Notes: generated from the letters alone by a model not told the origin. Shown: positions 24,390 to 37,050, numbered from the stretch's first letter. The stretch is 64,000 bases of DNA from Beroe forskalii (GCA_011033025.1 WFMF01000273.1:170462-234461); one strand, 5' to 3'. Program-made: numbers and translations.

Positions 24390-26862
24390 GGGGACCGGGG
24401 GGGGGGGTCCGAGGTCGATTTTCGTTTTTTCCTTGTTTCTGATAGAGCTGAACGCCAGCTACCAGTAGGTTTTAACCGCATCAAAAATATTGTTCCTAGC
24501 CGAAGTTATGATTTTTTCAAATCGCGAGTTCACCTGTAATTACAGTGCGCGCGCAAACTTACGACGCGATTTGCCGAAAATAAACTTCAAAATTTATCTC
24601 CTCCTATTTTCACTTCTGAAGCCTAAATCAAAAATCGGCTCGATTCAAAGTTTTGTTTTATGCCCTATAACATAACTAGTTTCAAGGGTTTTCCTCAAAA
24701 ACTGTAGGAGGAGATACATTTTAAAGGGGTTCTCTGGTATAGAATTGACTTTATATGAAATTGAAATCATTGTGATTTTATCATATCTCACCTTACATGT
24801 AATAAAATGTTGAAATCCCCATCCCTCTATCTTTATTATTTCGCGAGTTATTGCGGTTTAAAAATTTAGCGCGATGACGTCACTCCAGCACCAACATGTT
24901 GTCGCGCAGTGTTATATTACAGGTGAAACAGCTTATTGTACTATTGTAGTGGGAAATAGGTGTGAAGTCTAGTGAAATTGTTAAGCTTTTAGCATGCTTA
25001 TATAATATTTCATCCTAGTTCATGGACGGAATTTACTACTTTCACCTTAGGTTTTGGATGATTTTCCAAATTATACATTTTGAAGCGGTTTTATTCATCA
25101 TGATTGACTAAATATGATAATTGATACTTTTACTACGTACAAATCATAATGCATATTCACAGTAATATTAACATAGGTATTTTAATCTACAAACTACAGT
25201 ACAGAAGTGCTGTAGTTTGGACCGTGCATATCTCAGGGTTAGAAAGGCAACATAATATGAACCATTGTATGTGCATAGTATAGTAACGAACTTTTACATG
25301 GACAATGAACAGTGAAAAGATATCAGAGTAAACCAAATAGTCTTATGAACTGTTGCTGGAATCCAGATTCCGGACTGATGTTAGAGGGAACTGTTGTCAG
25401 AGTTTACACTCTTGTTTGAATGGTTGTTGGAATCCAGACTGGTGTCAAAATGAACTTTTGTCATTTGAGTGAACACTGATCCCTTGTTGGAACTTTGGAA
25501 TCCGGACTTGAGTCAGAGTGAACTGTTGTCAGAGCAACTGAGTGAACACTGAAGGTTGTTGGAATCCAGACTGGTGTCAGGGTGAATTAGTGTCAGAGTC
25601 ACTCTCGCACTTATTCACTCTGGCACCAGTCGGAAGTCCAACACTGAACTGATGTTGGAATCAGGAATGTTGTCAGAGTGATCAGTGAATTGGTGTCCGA
25701 GTGATCACTGAGCTGTTGTTTGAATCCGAACTAGTGTCAGATTGAATTGATGTTAGAGTAGACTGGCGTCGGTCAGAAAACAACGCAAACTCGGCCTCGG
25801 CTAAGAACTTGAACTCGGTCGTTTACTGTTGTTAGAGTGAACTGGTGTTAGAAGAAACAGTGAACCTACTTCGAAATCGGCTAGAATGGGAATTAATACC
25901 TATAGATTCAGAGTGAACATGTAGTATAGTCGGTAAGATTAGACCGGAGTGGACTTGTGTCAGAGTATAAAACTTGTTCAAACCGGGACTATTTTCATGA
26001 GTTCATGAGCCAGAGTGTTTGGTGTTAGAGAGGACAGGTCCTACATTGTACTCTTTTCAGAACTGAAACTTGTCAAAACTTGTTAAAAAGTGAATTTTAG
26101 TCGGACTGGACAGTTGTCAAAATATAATTGAACTGGTCGACCGGTATTACGGTAAGAAGGAACTTAGAGTAAATTGCTACTGAAGAGTGACGAGTTTCAC
26201 TTTCAGAATGAACTGAAGTCAGATCAAATAAGGGGGTGAGTGAAGGTATCTCGGAGTTAGCTGATGCTGATTTCACAATGAAAACTGTCAGAATTTACTG
26301 CAGGCAAGATGGGCTCATTTCCCATCCTATTGTCCCAAAATGAATGCATAAATAGTTGAGTGTATCAATTAACTAACATATCTAATCAGCAAACAATCAT
26401 TTAAAAAGAAAATAAGAAAACTAAAAGTGAAGCAAACAATAAAAGTAATGTGGGAAATACCAATTTTATCACGTATTTTAATAGCGCGCATAGCAGTCAG
26501 TTGCGGTCTGGTGCAGTAGTGACGTCATCGCGCCGTAACATAAAGGTGCGATATCTCGCGATAGAAGGCACCTAGAAACATGGGAATTTCACCATGATTA
26601 TTGTTACAGAAATGATTAATAAATTGGATCATGAAAAATAGCACTTTTTCTGGAGCAGAGAACCCCTTTAAAGTTTATTTTCGGCAAATCGCGTCGTAAG
26701 TTTGCGCGCGCACTGTAATTACAGGCGAACTCGCGAATTGGCAAATTAATAACTTCGGCTAGGAACAATATTTTTGATGCGGTTAAACCTACTGGTAGCT
26801 GGCGGTCAGCTCTATCATAAACAACAAAAAACCGAAAATTGACCTCGGACCCCTCGGCCCCC
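24390..26862. mobile_element. TTAA-flanked inverted-repeat element, 2.47 kb
   Basis: Inverted arms of about 210 bp face each other. The left starts GGGGACCG and the right ends CGGCCCCC, each abutting TTAA (24386-24389 and 26863-26866), the target duplication typical of piggyBac-type transposons. Shared arm motifs include CCAGCTACCAGTAGGTTT, GCGCGCGCAAACTTACGACG and TTTGCCGAAAATAAACTT. The left arm is split by about 125 bp bounded by inverted TCTCCTCC/GGAGGAGA. The interior (25340-26060) is a degenerate repeat of GTTGTCAGAGTGAACTG. No transposase was seen, so it is non-autonomous. Confidence 0.8.
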
Positions 26863-28213
26863 TTAACGGAATAATTGATAGAGCAATGTATGTCTTCATT
26901 AATAATCAACAGTAGGGATGCAACATTGGGGGTGTGGTAGGGGGACAGGGGTGCTGCAGGGAGTTGACAAGAATGTTCTTAAGGATTGGGGATGCAAAGG
27001 ACATCAATAACAGTTCTTAAACGGATACTTGAGGGTTGGTAGAGACTCTTCAGGACTCTTAGTTTGGTATTAGGAGACAAGAAATGGGTTGAAGGAGACT
27101 TTTAGGATGAGTCAAATGTCGAGGGTCATTATGTTTAGAAGAATTTAATATTTTGTTTGTACTTTTGTAAGAGACGGATGATACAGAGTTTTCCCTTTTT
27201 TCGTATTTATTCAGTTATTGGAATTCATATCACTACAACTTATCGATTAATATAAGACTTTATTTCCTTATCTTCATATTCAATCCGTGTTCCTTTCTTA
27301 GGTTTCACCTGAAATTCACTGATATCCAAACTCAGCAGATGACTTCTTACATTGTGATCTCAGACTGCTCATGTTACCGTCATTGTAAAACTATTGTCTT
27401 CCAAGAAAATAAATCATTGAGTTATAGGTGGCCTAGACAAGAAATTTAATTAAGAATTTACATTTCATAACTCTCCATTTGCTATAATATAAATGACAAA
27501 GGCTGCTCTGAAGTTTTTTACATGCCCTCCTGTGAGAATTTTCTCAAAATTAAAAGTCCAAAAATGGGCTAAATACTGATAAAAAGCAAGGGGAGTGGTC
27601 AAGTGGTGAATTAACTGATGAATAGTAATGTGTAAATATATATCTGGGGGCTGTGAAGGCTGGTCAGTGAGCAAGCCGTGAGTTAATACAGCCCGTAAAA
27701 ACGCTAACTTCCAGCGAGCATATCATTATTACTGTGCCGGACACAGTTCTTTCTATTCCCCTGGGAACTGAATCGGTCTGGTATTGGATTACAAACCTAA
27801 ATTATCTTTTAAAAGGTTTGCCATTTCAGTCACTTTTGAAGTTTTAAATACATTCTTAAAGAAGCCGTATTTTGCGATAAACAAACCCTGCTTTGAACAC
27901 GTAAATTGAGTTATGGCTGAATTTTGAACGACATTTGTACGGGCTTGGCGGCTCTCTACCAAAAAGCCTATTATAGCGAAGAAATTAATTCCGCATTTAG
28001 ATAACCTGCGAACTTATAGCAGAAAAGTAGAAACCACTGTCAAAACCTCAATTTTGACAGCCCCGCCATCTCCGATCACCTTTGTGAGCCCTAAACAATC
28101 CAATAAACTCTATGTACTCCTGTAAGCCCTCATTATTACCCCCGTAAGCCCAAAGCACCATTTAAACCCCTAAATATAACCCAGATAAACCCTAATGAGC
28201 CTAAACAACTCAC
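26863..28213. other. Intron 5, non-coding sequence next to exon 5
   Basis: AT-rich sequence with no exon, repeat or motif that could be named. Confidence 0.4.
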
Positions 28214-28323
28214 TTCTTGTTCTCCTTGTCCTTGAGCTTGGTGTTGTAACTTTCCATGAGAGTATTGTGGATTGTGGCTAGTCTCTCGATGGAGGAGGTG
28301 GCAGTGGAGAGGCAGTCCACAGC
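28214..28323 (-). CDS. Coiled-coil protein, exon 5 (110 nt)
   Basis: Minus-strand exon between CCTCCTCAG and GTGAGT. It starts in phase 0, codes for residues about 123-158 (AVDCLSTATSSIERLATIHN and on to KDKENK), and leaves AA for exon 6. The repeating hydrophobic positions mark the start of the long coiled coil. Both splice sites are strong. Confidence 0.8.
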
Positions 28324-29128
28324 CTGAGGAGGTGGAACAAGTTAGGTACTGTTACTGTGTGTTTTTTACATAGGCAGGTTCCAATGCATATTGTTTTCTT
28401 CACATAGTGAACTTCAATTCTTCTGCTGAATTCAGATAATATACCATTTTCAAATGTATGGTTTTAAAGAGTACCTGATCATAACTTTTCTCAAAGTCGA
28501 TATCGGGAAGAGGAGAGGAGTCGAGATCATCTTCTTCGTAAAGCAGGAAAAACTGACGGAGTAGGGGTTTTATTATTTGTGGCTCCATTTGTGGCAGTCA
28601 TTTTGGGCATGTCTTGAAACTACCTCTCAATTTTGTAATATTGATATGGTCAAGATAATTGCATGTTTGAATTGAAGGTAAAAAGCTTTTTCATTTGGAT
28701 TTTAAAATACATATTTTATAAATTTATAAATATAATCATAATAAATTAAACTTAAACCTGCATAGTGCATAGTGCATATTAAGGTATTTTCATTAGATTA
28801 AGGTCTATAGACTCAGTATAAGAAATTGAATTAAGAGCAATCTATTTATGGTATAAACAATAGAAGAGGGAGAAAAGATTGAGGAGTTGCCAGCGTTAGA
28901 TACCAGCAACAACAGAATTAAACAAATTAAACAGAATTGAACAAATTAATTAGTCCAAGATACATGATTCAGATTTACATTTGGAAGATATCTAGACAGA
29001 TAGGTGTAATGTGCATGGACAGTTGGACACTTATGAACATGACTTGAATCAAGACGTTGGATTACATGGTGAACCCTTTCAAGCTTTTAGAATCAAAAGT
29101 CTATCAAAGGCAGTTGACAGTTACTCAC
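28324..29128. other. Intron 4, non-coding
   Basis: AT-rich. A minus-strand open stretch at 28400-28588 has no splice context that fits the gene, so it is not called. Confidence 0.4.
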
Positions 29129-29149
29129 GTTGTAGAGTGACTCCAGAAG
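29129..29149 (-). CDS. Coiled-coil protein, exon 4 (21-nt microexon)
   Basis: Seven codons (LLESLYN) between a good acceptor (CCCATTTCAG) and donor (GTGAGT), phase 0 on both sides, exactly matching exons 3 and 5. The call depends on this phase fit. Because it is a multiple of three it could also be skipped without breaking frame. Confidence 0.6.
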
Positions 29150-31068
29150 CTGAAATGGGGATAATTTAGGCACCATTTTAAATTTTCATAATTAATAAGT
29201 TAATAATGATAAATTCGAAAAATAATTATTTGGTCTAAAACAAGCACGTGTATCCCAAATGGGTTTCACCTGCTTATTATTTTCTTTACAATACCGTATT
29301 AATGAATAATTAAAATAAGTGCATTTGATTGCAAATCAGAGTCGTTGACATAACTTAAGGACGTTCCTAATATTAGATTAGCATTGAATATAATAGCTAA
29401 ATTAATATCAAGTTTAACTCAGACAAGCATATCAAATACCCAAGTGTTGTGGCCAAGATTTAGAAATTCAATGACAATCATATGTGAAAATTAGATTCAA
29501 CTTGTTCAGCTGCCATCTGTGGTTACATCTTACCAAAACAAGGTAAATCGCACATTCACTTCGGAATGCAGATTAGCTTTTCTGCTTTGGATCATGATCA
29601 CATTTTGTCTTTTGAATTGAATAAATAATTGAATGCATAATTCTATCTTTCTATGTGGCCTGCTTCAAAAAACATTTTCAAGCACTCAAAGTCTGCCGAC
29701 TGATTAGAAGTGTTAAAAAGCCACATTTTATTTCGATTCAAATAATAAATTTCTTAAAACGTTTTAATTCTACATAACATGAGCGTGAAGCAAGGATTGT
29801 TGTCAAAGGACAATGCAAGAACACAACCTAAAAGCCACCTTGAAGAGTAGTTGGTTGGTGATGACGTATTTATGATGATTTTAAACCCTGCCTTGCTCAC
29901 GTAACACATTGTAATTTCCTTGTTTCCCGCCTCGCAAGCACTTTGCATGGCTGGAGGCGAACTAACAAGGCATAGTGGTTTATACGCGGAATAAAGCAGT
30001 GTATACTGTTCTCAGATAGGAACGGAGCAAAAACAGGGCTCTAGAATTTCGGGAAAAACACCTCCCCACCCAACGGACAAACGATGTTTGGCATTAGTAA
30101 ATTTATATATAGGTCACTAAAATTCGTTTAAAATTTCAATTTCAGAAAATTTTAGATCCTCAACTCACCATTAAATTGCTAGTAAATATAATGACTTATT
30201 AACTTTTGATAGTTTTATGCATGTTGGCACGGGCTGGTGCCAAGTATTTATGAAGTTACACGGATGAATGAATGGCTGAATGGTAACAATGCAGTTTCAG
30301 AGCATAGAAAGAGATGAAAGTGCTTGTTTGGCAGACAGCTTTGTCATAATAAGATATGATAGTACATGTCTGTTTGAAGCTTAAAGTAGAAAGCTATTCG
30401 GCTTTGATCATGAGATTTGATAATTTTGTGTCTTTATGTGTGGACATAGCAGTACAACAGTAATTAAAGAATAGCCAGAAACTTTTAGCTTCATATGCTT
30501 CTAGAAATTAACTTTTTTTGAGTGGTCAACTTAATCGGCGTTCGGAGCCAATGATAATGCACTACACAGATTCCAATTTTTCCAAGAAACTGGGCATTGG
30601 CAAAAATTAATTCTCAGAATATAGGCGATCTTATGACCCAAATGCCAATTGGAGTTCATGATACATATAATGCCGAAGGACTTGTCTCAGAAAGGGATAA
30701 ACGTGCGAATGTTGAAAATGGGACCACATACAGTAAGAAAAGGACAAAATATCTCTTGCTTTAGAGCAATTTTTTACTATAGATCTGTTATCAGAAGAAA
30801 TGGCAAAATAGTTCATTTAACATGGGCATTATGGGAATTGGGAATAATAATTAAAATTGAAATGAGTGCAGTGTTTGAATGCAGAGTTATAGTATGGTAA
30901 AACAGCAAGTTCTTAGTATGGTAAATAATCTAGATATCTATGGACCGAGCAGTGATGAATAAAAGATTTCAATGATTCGCATACTACAACAAGTAAAAGG
31001 CTATATCCAAAACGTTATATAGTCAGGATTTGAATTAAGCAAGCTATAATTAAAACTCAAAGATTTAC
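29150..31068. other. Intron 3, non-coding
   Basis: No exon or repeat was identified. Short open frames near 30631-30900 on both strands overlap each other and show no domain. Confidence 0.4.
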
Positions 31069-31166
31069 CTTGCTTTTCTTTTCGGAAGATTCATTGAATC
31101 CTATGATAAACACATCGAACTCTTGTTCTGACTTCTGTCGGTCCAGTTTGAAGTCTTGTCCGTCTC
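31069..31166 (-). CDS. Coiled-coil protein, exon 3 (98 nt)
   Basis: Minus-strand exon after CACTCTAG, ending at GTAAAT. It completes a Gly codon from exon 2 and codes for residues about 84-115, including DGQDFKLDRQKSEQEFDVFI and ending SEKKSK. Charged and helical, with a short hydrophobic patch (FDVFIIGF). It ends in phase 0 for the microexon. Confidence 0.75.
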
Positions 31167-31478
31167 CTAGAGTGCTTAACGCTTGAAATTGAGTGTTAGA
31201 ACACAGGGAAATGCTTCAGGGTTATCATGTTGAAATCAGATGCCAGTGTATTATCATTTTATCATATTCTTTACAATATGCGTCATAATTATATATAAAC
31301 GGAAAATTTATTGCTGGTAATTTTCAAATATGATTGACACTCATATTTGAGTGAAGGCAATTAGTAATTTGCTCCTCCTATTAACTATGATTATGAGAAA
31401 CTCAAATCAATTAATAACATGACACAAATCGCCCCAGTCCCTTGAAAACAAATCGGAACTAATCCTGAAATGACATAC

Positions 31479-31590
31479 CAAGATCATATTTTGACAGAGC
31501 AAGTGAAACCCTGTCCTGAATGGAGCCGAGTTTGTCTTTTGTTTCTTTCTGTTTCCTTGCTCGCTTCTTATCAGCATGCCCAGCCAAAAT
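31479..31590 (-). CDS. Coiled-coil protein, exon 2 (112 nt)
   Basis: Minus-strand exon from ATCTCCAG to GTATGT. It codes for residues 46-82, with a strongly basic stretch (ADKKRARKQKETKDK) followed by SIQDRVSLALSKYDL. The basic run could be a nuclear or microtubule-binding patch, but that is only inference. One base is carried over to exon 3. Confidence 0.75.
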
Positions 31591-31739
31591 CTGGAGATAT
31601 GGTAAATTAAACACAAAAAATTCAAAAAGCCCTTTGAACAAAATGCCTTCGTTAATGCATGGTCATTCGTATGCTTTAAAAAACTGAGTGTTACTGCAAA
31701 TATCACAGAGAATTCTACTAAGAATATTTCAAATCAGAC

Positions 31740-31874
31740 CTCTTGAGCAACACTGTCCCCTAGACTATTCTCTCGATCATCTTCATTGAAATCCACAAAC
31801 GATGCTCTTCTGGTGCCAGGGTCCATACTCCCACGACCAGGCTGGGAAGGGTAGGAACGCATTCGGGTCGCCAT
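31740..31874 (-). CDS. Coiled-coil protein, exon 1 with start codon
   Basis: Start of a minus-strand gene running to about 1714 or beyond. The ATG at 31872-31874 opens 45 codons (MATRMRSYPSQPGRG, then an acidic NEDDREN segment) that end before GTCTGA, a weaker donor than the others. Joined through ten exons, the product reaches about 266 residues in the window: a polar, basic N-terminal third, then coiled coil from about residue 123 to 248, then a Lys/Pro/Trp-rich segment. No signal peptide or membrane span is present, so it is probably cytoplasmic, cytoskeletal or nuclear. I do not recognise the family. All nine junctions agree in phase, which is the main support for the model. Confidence 0.75.
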
Positions 31875-32820
31875 TTCTTTAATGATACCAAATGGTATTT
31901 AATTACATTGTATACCTACAGGAAATTGAGGTTTTTCGTTTAATGTGTGTTTTCATGATATCTAGGAGGGAGGAAACAAAAATACTGTGCCCTCAAAACT
32001 GCATTATAAAAATTAGGAAATGAATCAAATTTCTAGGTATTGTCCTCTCACAGTCGGATAATTCATCATCTACCAACACTCTTACTAATCCAGTATTAAA
32101 ACTTACAAATGCATTCTAAGTGAAAGAACATTTTGAGCTACCAAAATTATAATTATTGCCATCCTTTGAATATCAAATTTGAACTCGACCTATTGCTCTA
32201 TAGTAATTCAGCTGAAAATCAGCAGTAAAATCTTGCCATTTTCTAGAATTCTTCAAGCTGCTCAATTTCTATTAAATTACTGAAGGTCACACTATGACAG
32301 TGAAGAAATGGGTAGGTACTATAAGGACTTTTCTTCTTAGAACAACCTATTTAAGTTAGAGTCATTAACGAGCTACACCCTATGAAGTGCGTCCTTGAAT
32401 ATCAGTAGTATTAGAATCGGAAAAGGTGGACTACCAAGGTTAGCTTGGCACGTTTACCGCTTTTATGAGTGAGGATTTCCCCAAGACTCGAACCATGGAT
32501 GTCACAAATGACAGGCACAGCTCTTATCCACTCAACCAGGCGCAGCCCAACCAGTCCCAAATCTTTTACTACTTGTACCACTACTTTACCATCAAATCAC
32601 ACCTTATTATCAGTGTAATGGAAGTAGCAGTACCGATACACTCAACATTTCACACTGCTTATCAGGTAATGCCTAGAACAACCTATTCCAAAAATTTCAG
32701 TCAAAAATGTTTAAATTTTATATGAAAAAATAACTCAGTTTTCAATTAAACCATTTCGTAACCAGCAATCATCTTTTACTGGAATTTTCATAGACAAATC
32801 TTTTATCAAGAGTTCAATCA
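31875..32820. other. Spacer between the GPCR and the coiled-coil gene
   Basis: About 0.95 kb between the GPCR stop and the coiled-coil start, both on the minus strand. It must contain the GPCR 3' end and the promoter of the coiled-coil gene, but no clear TATA box or polyadenylation signal could be assigned. It contains the tRNA-like remnant at 32478-32545. Confidence 0.4.
32478..32545 (-). mobile_element. tRNA-derived SINE or tRNA pseudogene
   Basis: Minus-strand TGGTTGAGTGG fits an A box and GGTTCGAGTCT fits a B box, about 35 bp apart, with GCCTGTCA between them as in tRNA-Asp anticodon arms. The acceptor and T stems do not pair well, so a working tRNA is unlikely. Confidence 0.55.
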
Positions 32821-33850
32821 TCACTGTTGACTAGATTGATTAACAGCAAATGTGGGGATATTTTTCATTGTCAACCGACATGAAAGTGATTTCCCTTGTT
32901 TTAAAGACTTAGAATAAATCAAAAGCATGGGCAAAACAACAGCATATAAATGAGCAAAAAAGGACAATAGAGCATCATACTTGAATGCGCTCCATGCAGA
33001 TATACCTTTTGCATCTATGTATCCAACCATGAGTAGAAAATATATGAGACATGTTGGAAAATAACATAATATGTAGGACAAAGTAGTTGAAAGGGACACT
33101 TTAAAAACAACTTTCTTAAGTTTCCTTAGGCTCTCTCTAGAAGACAAATCATTAAACTTTATATGAACAAAAATGTATGTCACTAAAAGAACAACATCAA
33201 AGAAGAATATTCCACCAACAAATGTAGCACAGCAAATTTTCAGATTTGATTTAGTTAAAATGGGCAAGCAACCTACTCTACCAGCAGAGGTAACGATGTA
33301 TTGAAAATCAAGATTAACTGGAATGATAATCAGCATACTGAGGATAACAGAAATCAAACAGCAAATTCCAACACAGTATTTAACTGTTTTAGCAGTCATT
33401 ACAAAACGATACACAAGGGGCAATGTAACAGCCATGGACCTAAATATGCAAATAAAAGCAACAAAAACTGAAATGTAACTGAAGTAAACTGTTTGCATGA
33501 TCCCAAAAACATAGCATCCATGAAGTGTGGTTAGATAACCCAAACCTTTAGTGATTGTAACAACACCATTGAAGATATTTCCTGCTATGGTAAATCCAAA
33601 CACCATGAACATGGGTTGCTTCTTGGAGTAAATACTATAAATGGCTCTCAATACATATGCATTGTGCGGTATACATAAAGCCCCAAGAATGAGGAAGGTG
33701 CAAGACAAGATAATTATCTCTGGTGATGAATTTGAAAGAGGTTCCTCTGTTCCTCCAGAGGCTGTACTAGGTGACTGATTTGGAAATGTGCTATTTAGTA
33801 AAGTTGGGAGATTGGAATTGGATAGCTTTGAACTTCTGCTTCTAAGACTC
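32821..33850 (-). CDS. Divergent seven-transmembrane receptor (class A-like GPCR), main exon
   Basis: One minus-strand exon of 342 codons plus stop holds all seven helices (about residues 44-66, 81-106, 112-138, 157-180, 204-231, 249-277 and 292-315). The N-terminal tail is Ser/Asn-rich with N-glycosylation sequons (near residues 19, 24 and 40), fitting an outside N-terminus. Cys112 (end of helix 2 loop) and Cys194 (second outer loop) could form the usual class A disulfide. The DRY site reads FRS (136-138), helix 6 has CYFP where CWxP is usual, and helix 7 has LPMLLIY where NPxxY is usual. The C-tail is short. The exon begins after ATTACAG in phase 2, and an in-frame stop lies just upstream, so the start codon must be in an unseen upstream exon. 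The ligand is unknown. Confidence 0.8.
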
Positions 33851-34516
33851 CTGTAATGTTGAATTCAAAATTAAAAAGGAATAATAATTTATTGATCAAT
33901 GCATCAAAATAAATCAATGTTCAATGCATCAAAATAAATCAATGTTCAATCAAACATGTTTGAAGAAGTAACATTTACAAACAACAAGGTTAAAATTTTA
34001 CAATTTCCCTACAGCTATCAGACATTGACCAAGCATTGAGGCATTCCAAGTACCTATTTTTTGACCATCACTTCTGATAAACCTTCCTAGAAATAGCTTA
34101 GCTTAAAACTTAATTACTATGAAGCTATTTAATATCATTATGTCAATACTGTCCAAACATACCCCTCTGTGGTGGCTAGGTGAAGCATCCAAAGCTTTCC
34201 TGTTGGACCATTTGATCCTCTGTCTAAATTTCTAGGCATAACTTTCAGCAAATATCTTGAAACCTATTTTGAATTTTCATGGTTACAAAATGTACCTAAT
34301 AGGTTGTTTTGCGGAGAAATTAGGTTTAGTAGCAAAGCTCAAGGCTTATCTGAGCAAAATTGAGTGCTATTGAATGCAATTGAGCTCAACTGAGCACAAA
34401 TTTTTACACTAATTTGCACCCATTTGCACTTGCATGTCCTTTGACAGAATACCAATGAACATATAATTGTGTGTTCATAAGAATGGTGGAACAAACAACA
34501 AAGCACCAGTATAAGC
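33851..34516. other. Upstream of the GPCR exon; 5' exon not found
   Basis: A start-codon exon for the receptor is expected at higher coordinates on the minus strand, but none could be picked with confidence. A 24-bp stretch around AATCAATGTTCAATGCATC is duplicated at 33890-33945. Confidence 0.4.
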
Positions 34517-35040
34517 TTAGAGCATGGCTGGGAATGCGCAAATAGAAATTATTGCATGAGGCGTAGCCAATTCAATAATTTGTATTGTTGCATGAGGAGC
34601 AAGTGCAACAATTCCAAATTATTGCACGAGGCAAAGCCAAGGGTAATAATCAAATTAGCATCATGACCATTTGCCATGCTCTTAGTGTATTAGCCAATGT
34701 GAGGAGTGCAATATTATATGTATTATATGCTTAGAGCATGGCTGAGAATGTGCTTATAGAAATTATTGCATGAGGAATAGCCGAGTGCAATAATTTGTAT
34801 TGTCACCCAAGGAGCAGGCCAAGTGCGACAATGCCAACTTATTGCAGGAGGCAAAGCCTCCTGCAATTATTTTATTAGTGTCAAAACCATTTGCCACAAG
34901 GCTACTCCTCGTGCTAATATAAATTATTGCACGAGGATTAGCCGAGTGCAATAATTTTATTGACATCATGACCATTTGCCATGCTCTTAGTGTATTAGCA
35001 AATGTGAGGAGTGCAATATTAAAAATTATTGCATGCCTAC
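34517..35040. repeat. Two tandem copies of a repeat of about 214 bp or more, with palindromic ATTGCACGAGG motifs
   Basis: TTAGAGCATGGCTG begins copies at 34517 and 34731. Both contain ATTATTGCATGAGG, AGCCGAGTGCAATAAT-type inverted motifs and end in ATGCTCTTAGTGTATTAGC. The short palindrome CACGAGG...CCGAGTG also occurs near 44836-44940, so it is a dispersed family. Copy two carries extra sequence. Confidence 0.75.
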
Positions 35041-36656
35041 AAGTAGATAAAATACAGAAACTATGAATGTGCCAAACTTTTTGCCTGGGGGATATTGCTC
35101 TGAAACCAGTGGCACATGCATTTGAATGGTCAAATGACATAACATATGATAAATGATTGTGAGTCAACATGGTTATCTAGTCATGTGCAAGTTTCATGAT
35201 AAATAATTGGTTGAGTTTAGAGATAAAAGAGCTTGAGATTTTCATGGTTAGTTTAAATGAGTCTGTGTTGGTTGAAAGAAGTTCAGTACTCTGAAGCTAG
35301 GAAAATGGAAATATAAGCTCTGGTAGAGGGATGGTTATTGTAATTTTCTGGAGATTAATAAAAATATTATTTTACTAATTTGTTTGAAGTGATTGATCAT
35401 TTCAGTGAAACACAAAATATTCTCAAATATGAAGTCAAACCCAAACACTTTGCACCACTATTCAACTGTCAGTTTCGAGATAAAATATCTCTTCTTCAGG
35501 AACTCCACAAAGTTTGACACAACGTCACAACATTCTCATGAAATTTGATTGTATATAGTAGTGTTGTTTAAGTTTAAATTATTATTTTAATTTTATTACT
35601 CTTGCCTCTGTCAGATGTCCACGTCCCTTTCGGCCGTCCAGCTCCCTTCAGCTAAATCTCAGGCAATAACCCAAATGAATCTATACAACACATTTCCATG
35701 CGGCGCCCCTGGTTAGGGGAAATAGGTTTGAAAAAGCCGCAATGCAAATAAAGCCGCAATGCAAAAAAAACTTTTCGTGATAGGATGTTACCCTACCCTC
35801 CACAGCGTTTTCCGAAACACTACCCTCCAAATTTTTGAATTGTCAGACGTTATCCACTTATCCGTCCTTCGGCGGACGCGCGCGCCCGTCGAAGGCGAAG
35901 GGTTGCCCTAACCAGCGCCCTGGTTTCGCGCACGGAGTGCGCGGCGCGACGCCCCTGGTTAGGGGAAGGCGAAGAGGTCAGACAACGTCCGACAAGCGCG
36001 GCAGCGCGCTAAGGATGGGAAAAACCACGAGGGTATTTAATTTGATAATGTATATATTTTTCCATGGGAAATCCATCAAGGGTCATGTCATGGTTACAAA
36101 TTATGAGTTAGCTGCAAGTAATGAGTTAGCTGCACTCACGCCGCGCACGACGCATGTATTCATGTAATTGTAATGATACTTATAAATTTTAATTCGCGTT
36201 GGATAACTCTTTAAACCGTGGGAATTCGAGCATTCGATCGAGAGCTCGAGTTGAAATTTATAGTTTGTAACCAGTAACGACTGACGGCCTACTGCCCTAC
36301 TGGCCATGGCTTAGGTCTCCGAATCCGCAACCGTTTAAATTTTAATTCGTGACTTCTATACGAATAATGCAATGGGTGAACCTTTTTTTTATTTATCCAT
36401 GCTTAAAATTACATTTATTGTTGATTCATGAATGTGATTGATGCTTATCACACTATCACAGTTGACCGTTTACACTTCATTCAGTCATTCTTTCATTCGT
36501 CATATTTTTTCTGAGATCGATCTCATGAGAAAAAATATGGCTGATTATATCTACATCCGGTGACTCCTTAAAAATATCAATTCTGATTTCTGGTAGTTGA
36601 TATTGATTAGTTGATAGTTCCTTGATTGATGTTCTGATCACTTTATGTTTTTAATT
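35041..36656. other. Intergenic, with a GC-rich island
   Basis: No gene seen. A GC-rich patch at 35835-36010 (GCGCGCGCCCGTCGAAGG) contains CCCCTGGTTAGGGG, which also occurs at about 35707, suggesting a small repeat element at 35701-35970. The open frame at 35835-36167 is a by-product of this patch. Confidence 0.45.
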
Positions 36657-37050
36657 GGGAGCCGTACATATTACGCCATCATTTTTCGGCCATTTTTACT
36701 TTTTAACCCCTTTCCATAGCAACCCATAGTCTGTCATTATCTGTAATCATCAGCAGAACCCTTCCATATGCTGACGTCAGCATCTATCAATCCCATTCAT
36801 ACAAACAAATCTTTTGGTGATGCAAATTTTCGGTTAAAATGTTTTATCTAGCAACCGTAGATTAAACAGTTTCGTGACAAAATTGTTCAAAAGTAACCAG
36901 ATTCATGTTTTAAATGATGTAAGAAGCTATAAATTTACAAGTTTGTGAATGGAAATTTGAATTTGTTTTGCTGACATCAGTAAATCCATTAACCCCCTGT
37001 GCCATCATCTGGAAACCCATTCCCCTTCGACTGATGACGTAATTGATCGT
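36657..37050. mobile_element. Diverged relative of the nested TAA-flanked element at 43126
   Basis: The left end GGGAGCCGTACATATTACG matches GGGAGCCGTCACATATTATG at 43126, and the interior shares ATGCTGACGTCAGCAT, CCATCATCTGGAAACCC and GATGACGTAAT in the same order. The right terminus has decayed, so the end point is approximate. Confidence 0.55.
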
